A stretch of DNA of 64,000 nt from Cyanoderma ruficeps. Lineage: Eukaryota > Chordata > Aves > Passeriformes > Timaliidae. Shown here piece by piece: positions 12,980 through 23,800 of the stretch. Positions within the stretch are counted from its first letter, which is position 1. Each line of letters starts with the position of its first letter. The stretch covers positions 12,945,402-13,009,401 of the forward strand of contig VZDJ01000346.1 in the NCBI GenBank assembly GCA_008694505.1, written 5' to 3'. The notes under the pieces are model-generated. The model did no database searches. It saw only the letters and a list, made by a program, of their open reading frames with translations, and was not told where the DNA came from. The translations under genes were made by a program, and so were the position numbers.

Positions 12980-13049
12980 GTGTTAGTTTGCAATAATTTC
13001 TACCTTTAAGATCTGTATCTTAAAGGTAGAAATTGTGGCAAACTAACAC
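12980..13049. repeat. Near-perfect 33-bp inverted repeat with 4-nt loop
   Basis: Arm 12,980-13,012 and arm 13,017-13,049 are reverse complements except at two positions, separated by the loop CTGT. As RNA from the EBAG9 sense strand, one of the two positions is a G:U wobble, leaving a single A/G mismatch. The outer ends read GTGTTAGTTTG and CAAACTAACAC. This could be a palindromic miniature DNA transposon or an intronic small-RNA precursor. The sequence alone does not decide. Confidence 0.9.
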
Positions 13050-14799
13050 TTTCCGTCTTATTACTGTTCACTCTTCTTTCTCTAACTTCCATTATTTCCT
13101 AATCATTCAAATTCTTGACTGATGCATTCTTCTGTCATCTAGATATTGCCAACATTGCTCATTCTGAAAGGTAAGGAAGTGCTTGAGCATAATGTGAAAT
13201 GATGGTGCAGTCTTTTAAACTAAAGGCTGAATGTGTCGGGCAATGTCTGTGCTTGCTTCTTTGTGGGAACCGAATGCTTTCTAATTCTGTTAGATGAAGA
13301 GCCAATCCAGCCTTGTGTAAAGTTCTCTACATTTTTAAGTCTCCCATGAAATGAAATAAGATAATACAAATGTTGAGGTAGAGGTGATATGTGTCCTGTG
13401 AAGCCTTTCTCCTGAGCTACAGGTTGGTAGTGCAGTCTGTAATTTGGTGGTTACTACTGACTTAAGCCTTCCATTTTGCAGTAAAAGGGCCTGTTTGTTA
13501 CATAGCCCCTGTGTGATTTTTTCAGTAGCAGAAAGTTCTGTTCTGGACAATATGTAAAGCAATATTTTCAGTACTATATTACCACAGTGTTTAATAGTAG
13601 TTACGTTATCTAGCAAATGAGCACCAGTAAAAATACCTCTATGCTCCATGAAGCTCACAAATCCCATTATGTACCTTTTTAATAAAATCCTCAGGACAGT
13701 ATTGGAGCAGCCTACCTAATGAACCACCTTCCTGACTCTTCCTAACTTAAAGCCTGGAATATAAAAAGTGATTTAAATGCCATAGCATATTTGAAATCAA
13801 GCTGTCCTTCCATGGAATACTCATGGCCTGAGGAAAATGTCACAGGGCTGCCTTCTCTTCTCACCAGGAGGTATGTTAAACTTGCAGCAGAAAATGTTGT
13901 TACAAGTGTAGATGTGTGTAATGAAAAGCTAATTGTAAAACCTAACCTCTTATTCTTTACTCTGAAATGTTCACCTGTAGAAGAGAAAAGGGATCCTTGA
14001 ATTCCAGCAGATTTTTCTGAGTCAGTCTGTAGCTATTCGAGGTGGTGTGTTGGAATGATATGATGAGTATAAATTCTCTAGATTATCAAATTGTCACTGA
14101 AAAAATAGCTACAAACAGGAGTGGCTTCAGCCAAAGATGTATTTTGTCTTTTCTGTGTTTGCTGTTATGATCCAGTCAGGCATAGAAATATCAATAGATC
14201 TGTGGTTAGCTGGTGCAGTAGTTCACACAGGATGAACACTCGTTCTGCAATGATGATTTTTCAGTGAGACTAGTTCTAAAATAAGCAATGTTTGTTCTCA
14301 TCATACATTTCCATCAAAATGGGAGATAAATTTAAACCACTAATTTTGGTGTTTCACTTAATGACTAGATCTATAATGTCTAAAATCTGTGTATGCAAGG
14401 CACGCTCAAACAAGCAAGAGCTTCTCTCTGATGATAATTCTATTTTGCACTGCTGGTGCTTAGTGCCGCTGATAGTGTCTGAAACAGATCAGCTGCAAAG
14501 GCACTGCAAATGATTGCCTGCACTTCCTGTTTAAGAGTGTCTTTAACTGTGACTTCACCTGTGATTTTGTGCTGTTTCTTTAAAGGCCATATATATATTA
14601 GTTACTTGTATTATTTACAACAGTAAATATCCTGATAGTAGGCAGGTAGCATCTTTGATCCAGGTACCTGCTCTTTCCTTGCATTACTACAGTTTCACAT
14701 TCACAGTTTCAGCTCCTAGCTTAGTAGCAACTAAGATAATTGATTTAAGTACTGTATAAAGATGTATAATCCTCTGCATCTAACTTTTTTCTTTTGCAG

Positions 14800-14897
14800 G
14801 AAGGGTTTCTTACCATGGCCATAACACAGTTTCGACTCTTTAAAGTCTGTACTTGCCTGGCAGCGGTGCTTTCTTTCATGAAAAGGTTAATATGCAG
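14800..14897 (+). CDS. EBAG9: EBAG9 exon 2 (start codon at 14815)
   Basis: The acceptor CTTTTGCAG ends at 14,799 and the donor GTAAAC begins at 14,898. The exon has 15 nt of leader, then 27 codons plus 2 nt, encoding the cytosol-facing start, hydrophobic anchor and all three N-terminal cysteines. Confidence 0.95.
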
Positions 14898-17800
14898 GTA
14901 AACAACTCTTATGTAATTTGGTTGCTTTTTCAATTTTTCAATTACAGGTTCTTGTACTTCTGCCTTTCCCTTGGCACCCAGCCACCACTTTTACAAGTTC
15001 TGATTTTACTAATTGCAAAACAATCAACACAGATGAAAATTAAATCAAATTAATTCTTTAATTTATGTATTTGTTCAGAGTTCCAAACGTCTGTGTAGTG
15101 TATTTATGAGTGTATTTTGTTGTATGGTGGCTGAATGAGGTTTTGTAAGCAGCTATTACAGGGTTTTAAAATGGCTTTTAAGACTATTCCATGTCAAACT
15201 TGAAGAAAAGCTGTCCTGCACATTTTGGAAAAGTACTTAGCAAGTGATACTTTGTGTTTCAAGAGATTCAGTTAATGGGAGCATCCACTCTGTCATCAGT
15301 CAGCAGGCTGTCATTACAAATGCAAGCAATTCTCATCCTATTTGTCAAAAAACAGTTGCCTGAAACTTCAGATTCTTCTGCCTATTGAGGATTCTTTCAG
15401 AAGTTTGGAGGACAGTGATTGAAGTTCAAGGGAGACGCTTTTTTTTTATTTTTAATGATGAAGAATGGTTTATTTTTTACACTCTTTTAAGTTGTCTGTG
15501 GGGCTCTTTTAAGTTGTAGACTCCTGAATGCTGGAGTGTAATACTTAGAAGCAGTCTAAAAACCCTCAAGAGTTAATGTGGAGCAGTAGAGTTCAGTAAT
15601 CCAGTAGCAGAGTACCTGAGGCAATTCTTAACACTGTGCTGTCATATGAACTGCTGTGCTTTGTGCCACTTTTGCAGCATGTTGTTTACACAAATACCAA
15701 TCTAGAGAAATGTATTCTCTTTTTGTGTATGATGACAACTACTTTCCGAGCGAGGATTAAAGCATATGCAGAATATGTGGTAGACACAAAATAACTGTTT
15801 CTTTCCTTTTCACCTTTACTTACTCCAAAATAAGAGGTAGCTCTTGACTTGTTGGTAAATCCACTACAGATCTAGTGAAGCATCTAGTGCAGCATAAAAA
15901 GATACATTTTAATGCTGCATACAATTATATAGATGTCAGCTTTAGTTCTGTGATATGAATTCCAAATTAAATTATGAATACTTGCTGTTCAAGTTCTGAA
16001 AGAAGTCAAAACACTGAGTTGATCATAACTTCTATATTGTGTGGATCCTTCCTTTCTCTAATTATAAAGATACTTTTATAAGCAGATAATTGTTTTCTAA
16101 GTTTAGTGACAGTATTTTTATCCTTTTTTCCAACTTCTGAATGAACTATAATCTTGAAATGAATCGATAAGAAACTGCTTCAGAGTACAAAAAGTAGAAA
16201 ACCCTTTCGTTGCCAAATAACAATTAGTTGAAGAAATGAAAATTTAAAGTTTTTCACATAAGCAAGTCACTAGATCACAGTAATTGAGACCACTAACTAC
16301 AGATGTTTCTTCTGTTCACTGTCAGCTGGAAAGTGTAGTTTGATAGATTTTGTTTTCCTGTAGTGCACCCCTCCATATAACTATATATAATAATAACAAC
16401 CTAATAACCAGCAAATGTGATTTAATTAAATGTGCATTTTAATTCAATGGATATGAGCTAGTACTTACTTAGATTACGTAGTTTACATTAGGTTTTCATT
16501 TGAACAAGTGCCTGTAGAGATTGTGCAACTTTCTAGGCAGCATAGAGCTTACATATGGTACTAATCCTTTCTTTAGTTAAATTTTTCTTGATAAACAACA
16601 GACTGCTTGAATCCAGTTTTTCAGGAAATAAAATGTGTAAGTATAAAAAGAGATGAAGCTTCCTTCCATTTAAAATCTCTAGTTATCTTCAGCTGATAAA
16701 TCTGGATGCTGCTTATTAGTAAGGAGAAACAAATCCAATAAATCTTGAGACACCTGGTCTTCAGAGCAGTGATCAGTGTCTAAGGATGGCTGTGGAGCAG
16801 CTGTTCCTGTAAGCATCTTATTCCCTTCCTAGAAGTGGAGGTCTGTGGTCTTCCTCGGTGCTGCTCTGTGTACCACATTCTGTCCAATATTGTGTGACAA
16901 AAGCTCTTTCCTCCTACCTTCAACTTTCTTACTGTAACCATTTTGACTTGATTAATGTTTGTTACAAGCCACAAGCCACTTGCTAGTCTTCTAGATCATA
17001 CAGAGAAAGTCAGTGCAGAAGTGATGGCTATAATAGTATTAAGGATATGTATGTTGTAGAGGTCTGAAGGAGGATGTTTCCAAGCTTGGGTTTTCTTTAG
17101 AGATGTCAAGTAAATCTCGTCAATCAGAAGTCTCTAATGCGTTTGAGGGAACAGTGTTTTCATTGTTTCACACCTTCCTTTACCCCTAACCTCTGTTGCT
17201 TTTTAACTTAAAGGGACAGTTTATAAAGGGAGTAGAGTTAATTATATAAAATTTGAACATTTGTTGACAGCACCTGACCTTTCCTAAGGGGGAATGTTTG
17301 GTACAGAGTAGAAAAAAATATATCTAGTCACTCATAAACATGCAGTAGAGAATATTACAAGCAATTCAGTTAGCCAGTTGATAGTATGTTCTCTAATACT
17401 AAAACTAATGTAGAAGCTAGAAATTGGAGTTTCCCATTCCCATTCTCATCAGTAGCAAGAAAAAAACCATTAAATTTTCCAATCTACATAAGGTCAATTA
17501 CGTGACAACTTTGCTGTAGGAACTTATGTTCTTTGAGTAAAACATAAGCATGAGCCTGAATTGCATTCTGTTGTGTTGTAAGGTGTTAAAATACAGTGAA
17601 TGTCAGCTAAGAGTATTTCAGTTATTATTCTCATCTTTGAACATTGTCATGAAGTAGATATCTAGGTGTTTTATTTGCAATGCATTAGTGTTGTTTTCAA
17701 TTAAAATCATAGTATATAGTTGCTGAAATGCATTGAAACACTATTCTTTAAGTAAAAGCATGAATTGAATTAAAGCTGTTGACTTGCATAATCTTGTACT

Positions 17801-20800
17801 ACCTCTGTTTAGACTTTGAAGAACTTTAGAGAGGCTTTCAAATCAAGCAGCTCAGAAAGGTATTTGTTAGACACAGCTTAAAATTTAAGGCAAATAGAAA
17901 AATTTTTTATTTTGCAGTAGAAATGGTTCTTTAGCGTAGATTGCTAGCGCTTGCTTCGTAAGCACTGACAGTCTAAAACTTGTGACTGAATTATGCAGAT
18001 CATTTAGTCCATTTTCGTATTTCTCCTCTATTTCACTGCAATTAGAAAAGTAAATTGCACTTTGATATTCATGTGAACACAACTTTCGGTTCATGATGAA
18101 ATTCCTTTGCTTAGCAGACTTTTACTGACAGTAGTTAATACAAAGGTAATTGAAGCACTTAATGTTTTAAGCATGGTTATTTTCAGTAGTGCTGTTCTCA
18201 GACTTCCTTTTTTGTTTTTTTTAAACTTAGTGCTCATGTTTTCAGAGCTTGGAGGAATCCTACATTTTTTTTTCAGGTCTGGAAGAGGGCGAAAGTTAAG
18301 TGGAGACCAAATAACTTTGCCAACCACAGTGGATTATTCATCTGTTCCTAAGCAGGTAATTGTTAAAGTGGTAGGTGGCTTAATCCCTTAACAAGGTGAT
18401 TATACAAGTCCCACAAAATTGGATTGGTATATATCCAAGAGAGATATAATATTATTATATATGCAATATAGTATTAAGTATATATCTTAGCAAGATATAA
18501 AAAGTATTAACTTGTAGATAACTGCAGATAATATTAACTTGTACCATATTCTTATATTTAGCCTGAAGTAGAAGACTGGTCTTCGTGGGATGAAGATGCA
18601 CCTACAAGTGTGAAGATTGAAGGTGGCAATGGTAATGTGGCTGCTCAGCAAAATTCTGTGGAACAAAATGAACCTGATTATTTCAAAGATATGACACCAA
18701 CTATAAGAAAAACTCAAAAAGTAAGTATTACACTTCAACTGTACTTGCAGAGGGTTTTCCTTGCTTTAAAATAAAAGCAAGTAAATTGGCAACTTACAGA
18801 AGGTGCTGTTGGTAAATGAGAATAGATACTGGTGCATGGTTTATCATGTTCAATGTTAAGATCTTTGAGATCTTAACAAATGTGATGCTATCACACATTT
18901 ACATCTTTAGTCTTCATGTTACTGGAAACTTATTAATAGTTTCATATTCTAAAAATTATGGGAAGTACAATGTGAGAACACTCTAGTCACTTGTGCTCAT
19001 GCCATTGTTTGGGACAAACGCCAAAGACATTCCATGTCTTGCTCTACTGAGGTCTGAGGGAGCAGCCCTGCTGTTTGAGAAAACAATGGTTATTTGTTTC
19101 ACCAAGTTATATTGGTCAGACTGGAATTAGGGAACTGATATTTCAAAATAGCTTGTTCTTCAAGTATCAATTTTCACTATGGAGACAAGATGGGAGGGCA
19201 TCTCTACAGGAGCATCAAGGTTGTAAATAAATGCTCATTAAAATCTAGTGATTGCAGGTTTTGTTTCTATGTGTAAATCTTTCAGCTGGGTACTTACAGG
19301 TCTTTGAGCAAATTGGAAAAGCCTCACAAGTACTGGAATAGATTACCAGAGAAGTTGTGCAGCCTCCATCTCTGGAAGTTTTTAAGCCCCAAGTGGATAA
19401 GCTCTAAGTACTTTGACCAGCCTTAGGGTGGCAGTGGTTTGAGGAGGAGGTTGAATTACAAACCTCCTGAGGCCCCTTCCAACCTGAATCTTCCTGTGGT
19501 CCTATGAACTGGAGGTGATACTGGTGTCTAATTCTGTACATTCAGGATCTGCAGGATCCTGTGGACTAAATTCTTTTAAGGATTTTGATCTCCCAAAATC
19601 TGAGGAGTAGAAGAGGACTATTAGGGAGAGGTAGATTTCTCTTTTGTATCTACTGACAGTTTTTGCCTAATAGAATGAGCTTCAGGTTCAGAAAAAAAAC
19701 TGGGGAATAGTCCATGCTGTTTTGAGTACTGTACATTGGGTTTAGTTTAAATGTATATCTAGGGATGACTGCAGGCACTGTGAAGAACATCCCTGTTAAC
19801 TTGGCCAAGTTAAAACCATTCAGTATGAATTTGTGTTTATTTCCACTGAATGTCTCAATATAAACCCTGAGATCTGAGGTACAGTCTACTCATGTTGTCA
19901 CTCATGTCTACTCAACTATTTGGAAATAGAGCTTCAGTCAAATGACAGTCTGTCATTGCTCAGTAAGATTGTCTAGTGCTGTTTCCTCTCCTGGATTGGT
20001 ACTAGCATACAGGCAGTGGAACAGTGGATCTGCCTCGTTGGGAAGCAGCAGAGGCTCAAAGCAGGCTAAACAAAATTTGTGACTTGAGATCAAGACAAGT
20101 GAGAGGGGTAGGTGATCTTGGCAAGTGTTTTAGGAGAAGCACTGTTTTTCCGCCAAACCAGTACAGAGCTTTACTAGTTGATGTTGACAGAGAATTTTCA
20201 GCTATTGAAACTGCAGATATGCTGTTGGAGTAGTTGAGAGAGCTCACATAACAGTGCAGTACAACTGTGCAGACAGCACTGTCCTCAAAAGTAGTACCTT
20301 AAAGTGATCTGCCACAGAAGCAGGATTTCTCCAGTCACATAATTGTAGCTTTTTGATTACTGGGAGATGTGGCTCTTTGATCTGTGATTCTTTGTGCCCA
20401 TTCTCTGTCTTGATACAGTCACAGGTTTTTATGTGACTAAAGAAAACGCTAATTGGGGGGAGGAGGAGGTCTTGTCTTTTGCATTTAACATCTTTCACTT
20501 ACAAGTTCATTTGGCTGTGCAGCTTTCAGAACCTGACCAGGTTTAAGACACAGTGAGGTGTTGTGTAGCTGAACCTTCAGGGGCACAGAGTTATATGATC
20601 ACCAAGGAATCTGCAGTGCTTTGATCTACTACATTTTTTTCCTTCCTTTTTTTGAATATTTTCAGATAGTTATTAAAAAACGAGAGCCTTTAAATTTTGG
20701 GATTCCAGAGGGAAACACAGGATTCTCAAGCAGATTAGCAGCTACACAAGATATTCCTTTTATTCACCAATCTGTAAGTATGCTCTAAATATTGGTCTTG

Positions 20801-23800
20801 TATTTGACACTTAAATGATGTTCTGTAATGGAAGGAATGGTCTGCCTAAGGTGTGCATTGTGGTAAGTGGAATAGTTGGGGAATAATGTAAATTGTTTTA
20901 AAACTGAGTGAAGAATGAAGTAGTCCGATATGTTCTGCTGAGAAACTTGACAGATCAGTGATAAAAAGGTAAGAAGCTTCCATATACTTACATGCTTGCA
21001 AATCTGCTAAAGCAATGAACTGTAAATTTTGGATTTTACACAGTAAGTTACTAACAAAAGAGTAGAAGGCTTTTTTGAAAGCCTCTGAGTTACCTTTGCT
21101 TTATTATCTTGGATCCATTTTTAACATTGTGCTTTTCTCTTCCTTTCTGTAAGGATTGTATTGTAACAGTCTCCTAATTTTTGCTCCTTAGCCTTTGAAA
21201 AGATTGTCCAGTTGCCCAGCAGTTAGCAGGAGATGCTCTCTCTCTCCTGCCCTTTGCCTTTTTTAACAGTGCTTCTCCTTTGATGAGCATTGTGCACAAA
21301 AGGCTACAGGCAGGAAGCAGTACAGAATGGTCATACCACCTCCTTGCACTGTCCTTTATGAAAATAGTTCAGGAAAGGACTTCCAATGAGTAAAAGTGTC
21401 ACTCAACTGATACTGGATATAAAAATGTGGATGTACATGTTGGTTTGTCCATGCAACCTGCAGAAATCTTTTACACTATCTACTCATATAATCGGCTCAA
21501 TTTATCTTCCTCTTGCTAAAAATGCACTCCACTACTTCCTTCCTGCCTTTGTCCAAAAAGCCCTTTCACAACTGAAAAAACTCAGTATTACAGCAGGGGG
21601 AAAAAACATGGAAAATAAAATGAGCAACACTGCCATACCTCAAATATTTCTTCAAGTCTGAAGTGTTCAGGTTAAAAACAAACAGGTTAAAAATAAATGT
21701 TAAGGAAACTTTGCTGTTGTCCAGGAGCCCCTCTGGCAGTCACACACCAGTATTTTATCTGATTTTTACATGTGCTTAGAACTTCTCTTTTGTTTCAGCC
21801 TGAACTGGGAGACCTGGATACTTGGCAAGAAAATACAAATGCCTGGGAAGAAGAGGAAGATGCTGCTTGGCAGGCAGAAGAAGTTCTTAGGTAACTGAAA
21901 TTAATATAACACCATGCAAAGGTTTTACATGTAAAAGAATCACATTTGTTTATTTCACACCTTTCTGCTAAGTGCCAAGAATTGTTAAACACCTCTTAAA
22001 ACAAATTATTTTTATGCATCTAATTTCTGTGTAACTGGTGCTCACCAGAAGACATTTTGGATCTAATTAATTTAGTAGATGAGGTAGCAGAGGAAATCTA
22101 AAAATCACTGGAACAACGCAACAACACATGCACATGCAGGCGCTATAAAACCCACCCCAACAATGCCCCACCAGTCCCAACAATTTATTATGTTCAGATC
22201 ACATTCCTTGATTAAGTGAAATACCACTTAATGTCCTTACAAAAAGTATCATAAACATGTGCTTTAGGTAAAAATAGTTCAGGAGAGAAGGTGAAGTGAT
22301 AAGTATATGCTTGGAGTCCCTGTAGGAGCTAGGCTTTTCTAACTTCAATAAACTAGCTGATAAGGCTGAATGTAAAATCAAAGTCTTGAGCAAAGGTAGT
22401 GTGAATACTTCATCTTTTCAGTTTGTCGTCTTTTTTGTCTTTCCTTTAAGGGGTGTGGAGGGTAGCAAATTAAGTTTAAGTTAATCATATGCAGTGATTT
22501 GAACTGGAGGTGGCTTACAGTTGTATCAAACTTTATTGCTTGCTACATCATCAGGTAACCAGCCTCAGATATCTTTAGCTTCTTGTTGTAATTCTACTCA
22601 CTAAATCACAGGTACATGGCTTCCATGATCCACTAGTGAAAATATGAAATAAAGACATGATGTATTCAAAAATCATTCTAAGGAAAATAGGTATTGTGGG
22701 GGAAAAAAAAGAAAAAAGGATTCTGATCAAGTATTTATTTTAAAGTTTTGAAAAATTTACTTTTTCAATCTGTGGAATATGGCAAGAGGGAAGTTACCAG
22801 CTCATTTTCAATGTGCTAATCCTAATTAGAATTGATTCAATTTATTATCTCTGTCAGTCTTTCTCTGCAGCAGCTTAATATGTGGGAATAGGATTGTAAT
22901 GCAAATATTTTTGTAAACTTTGTCTGGTATCTGTGTGTTCATTCTGGTCAATACCTTGCTTTTCCGGTCTTGTACTGAAGTTCAGCAAGCTTTGTGGTTT
23001 GAATGATGTGCTTTTGGGCTGTTTTTGTTCCACGGATAGTACTTTTTTCTATAAAGAATATCAATAGACTATTATTATTAGCTATTATTATCTTTAATAG
23101 CTGGAGTGCAGGTTGCTGAGACTTAAATGAAGGACAATGAGAATGCTCTTTTTTTTTTTTAACTGAGAAATGAAACAGCTACTTTTGCTAGCTGTAGAAG
23201 CTGCATTGTATTTACTTAACCCTTGCCACATTCCATTACAGATGGTGTTAGGACTATCAAAAGTAGTACTCAAAATTTCGGAAGCAAGGCTTTGTTGTAT
23301 ATGAATTAGCTACTAAAAATCATCTGGTGTAAAATTTGTGCAGTGAGTATTTCCAGGATGATCAAACTGTCAGGTTCATGCTGTAGAATACTTAAGAAGA
23401 GAGATCTCTTGCATGGTAATAGCAGTGGGGTTTCCCAAAAGCTTTAATTTTTCCAAGTGTCATGTTATTTGGTTGAACCTATCCTAAAGATTTCAGCCTA
23501 TCATCTTTACTGTTGAAAGGGTTCACTTCAAATGGTTACTTTTCATAGGATTTCTTTTTGGCCTCGCTAAAAAGTATCAAACTGCAGTTGTTATAGAAGG
23601 GATGTGTGTCTAAATATTTCCAGTAGATAGAACATGATCAGAACTCCAGCTGGCTGTGGCTTACCACTTGTCCAGCTATGGCTGGCTCCCTTAGTACAGC
23701 TGGTCATTATGTAAGCTGTATCCCAGCTGGGTGAAGTAAAACCTTTGTTTTATTCATGACACAGAAATAACGTTTATCTGTAAACAAGTAAAGTCCTGGC

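Larger units (their letters stand above)
7865..14799 (+). other. EBAG9: EBAG9 intron 1
   Basis: A 6.9-kb intron with GTGAGC donor and a pyrimidine-rich CTTTTGCAG acceptor. It contains the 3' half of the CpG island, a short CR1 fragment near 12,024 and a long near-perfect hairpin at 12,980-13,049. No internal exon was recognised. The open frames inside are short and lack paired splice sites. Confidence 0.65.
7780..14843 (+). other. Upstream ORF 2, spliced, overlapping the EBAG9 start
   Basis: A second ATG at 7780, overlapping the stop of the first upstream frame, stays open to the exon 1 donor (28 codons). It continues after splicing to 14,800 through 14 more codons to a TAA at 14,841-14,843. 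It therefore passes the real EBAG9 start at 14,815 in another frame. This depends on the exon 1 to exon 2 junction being as inferred. An overlapping frame of this type would be expected to restrain EBAG9 translation. Confidence 0.4.

Noticed and set aside
18855..18877. Palindrome GTTAAGATCT / AGATCTTAAC in EBAG9 intron 4
   Set aside because: Only 10-bp arms, and AT-rich DNA of this length contains such palindromes by chance.
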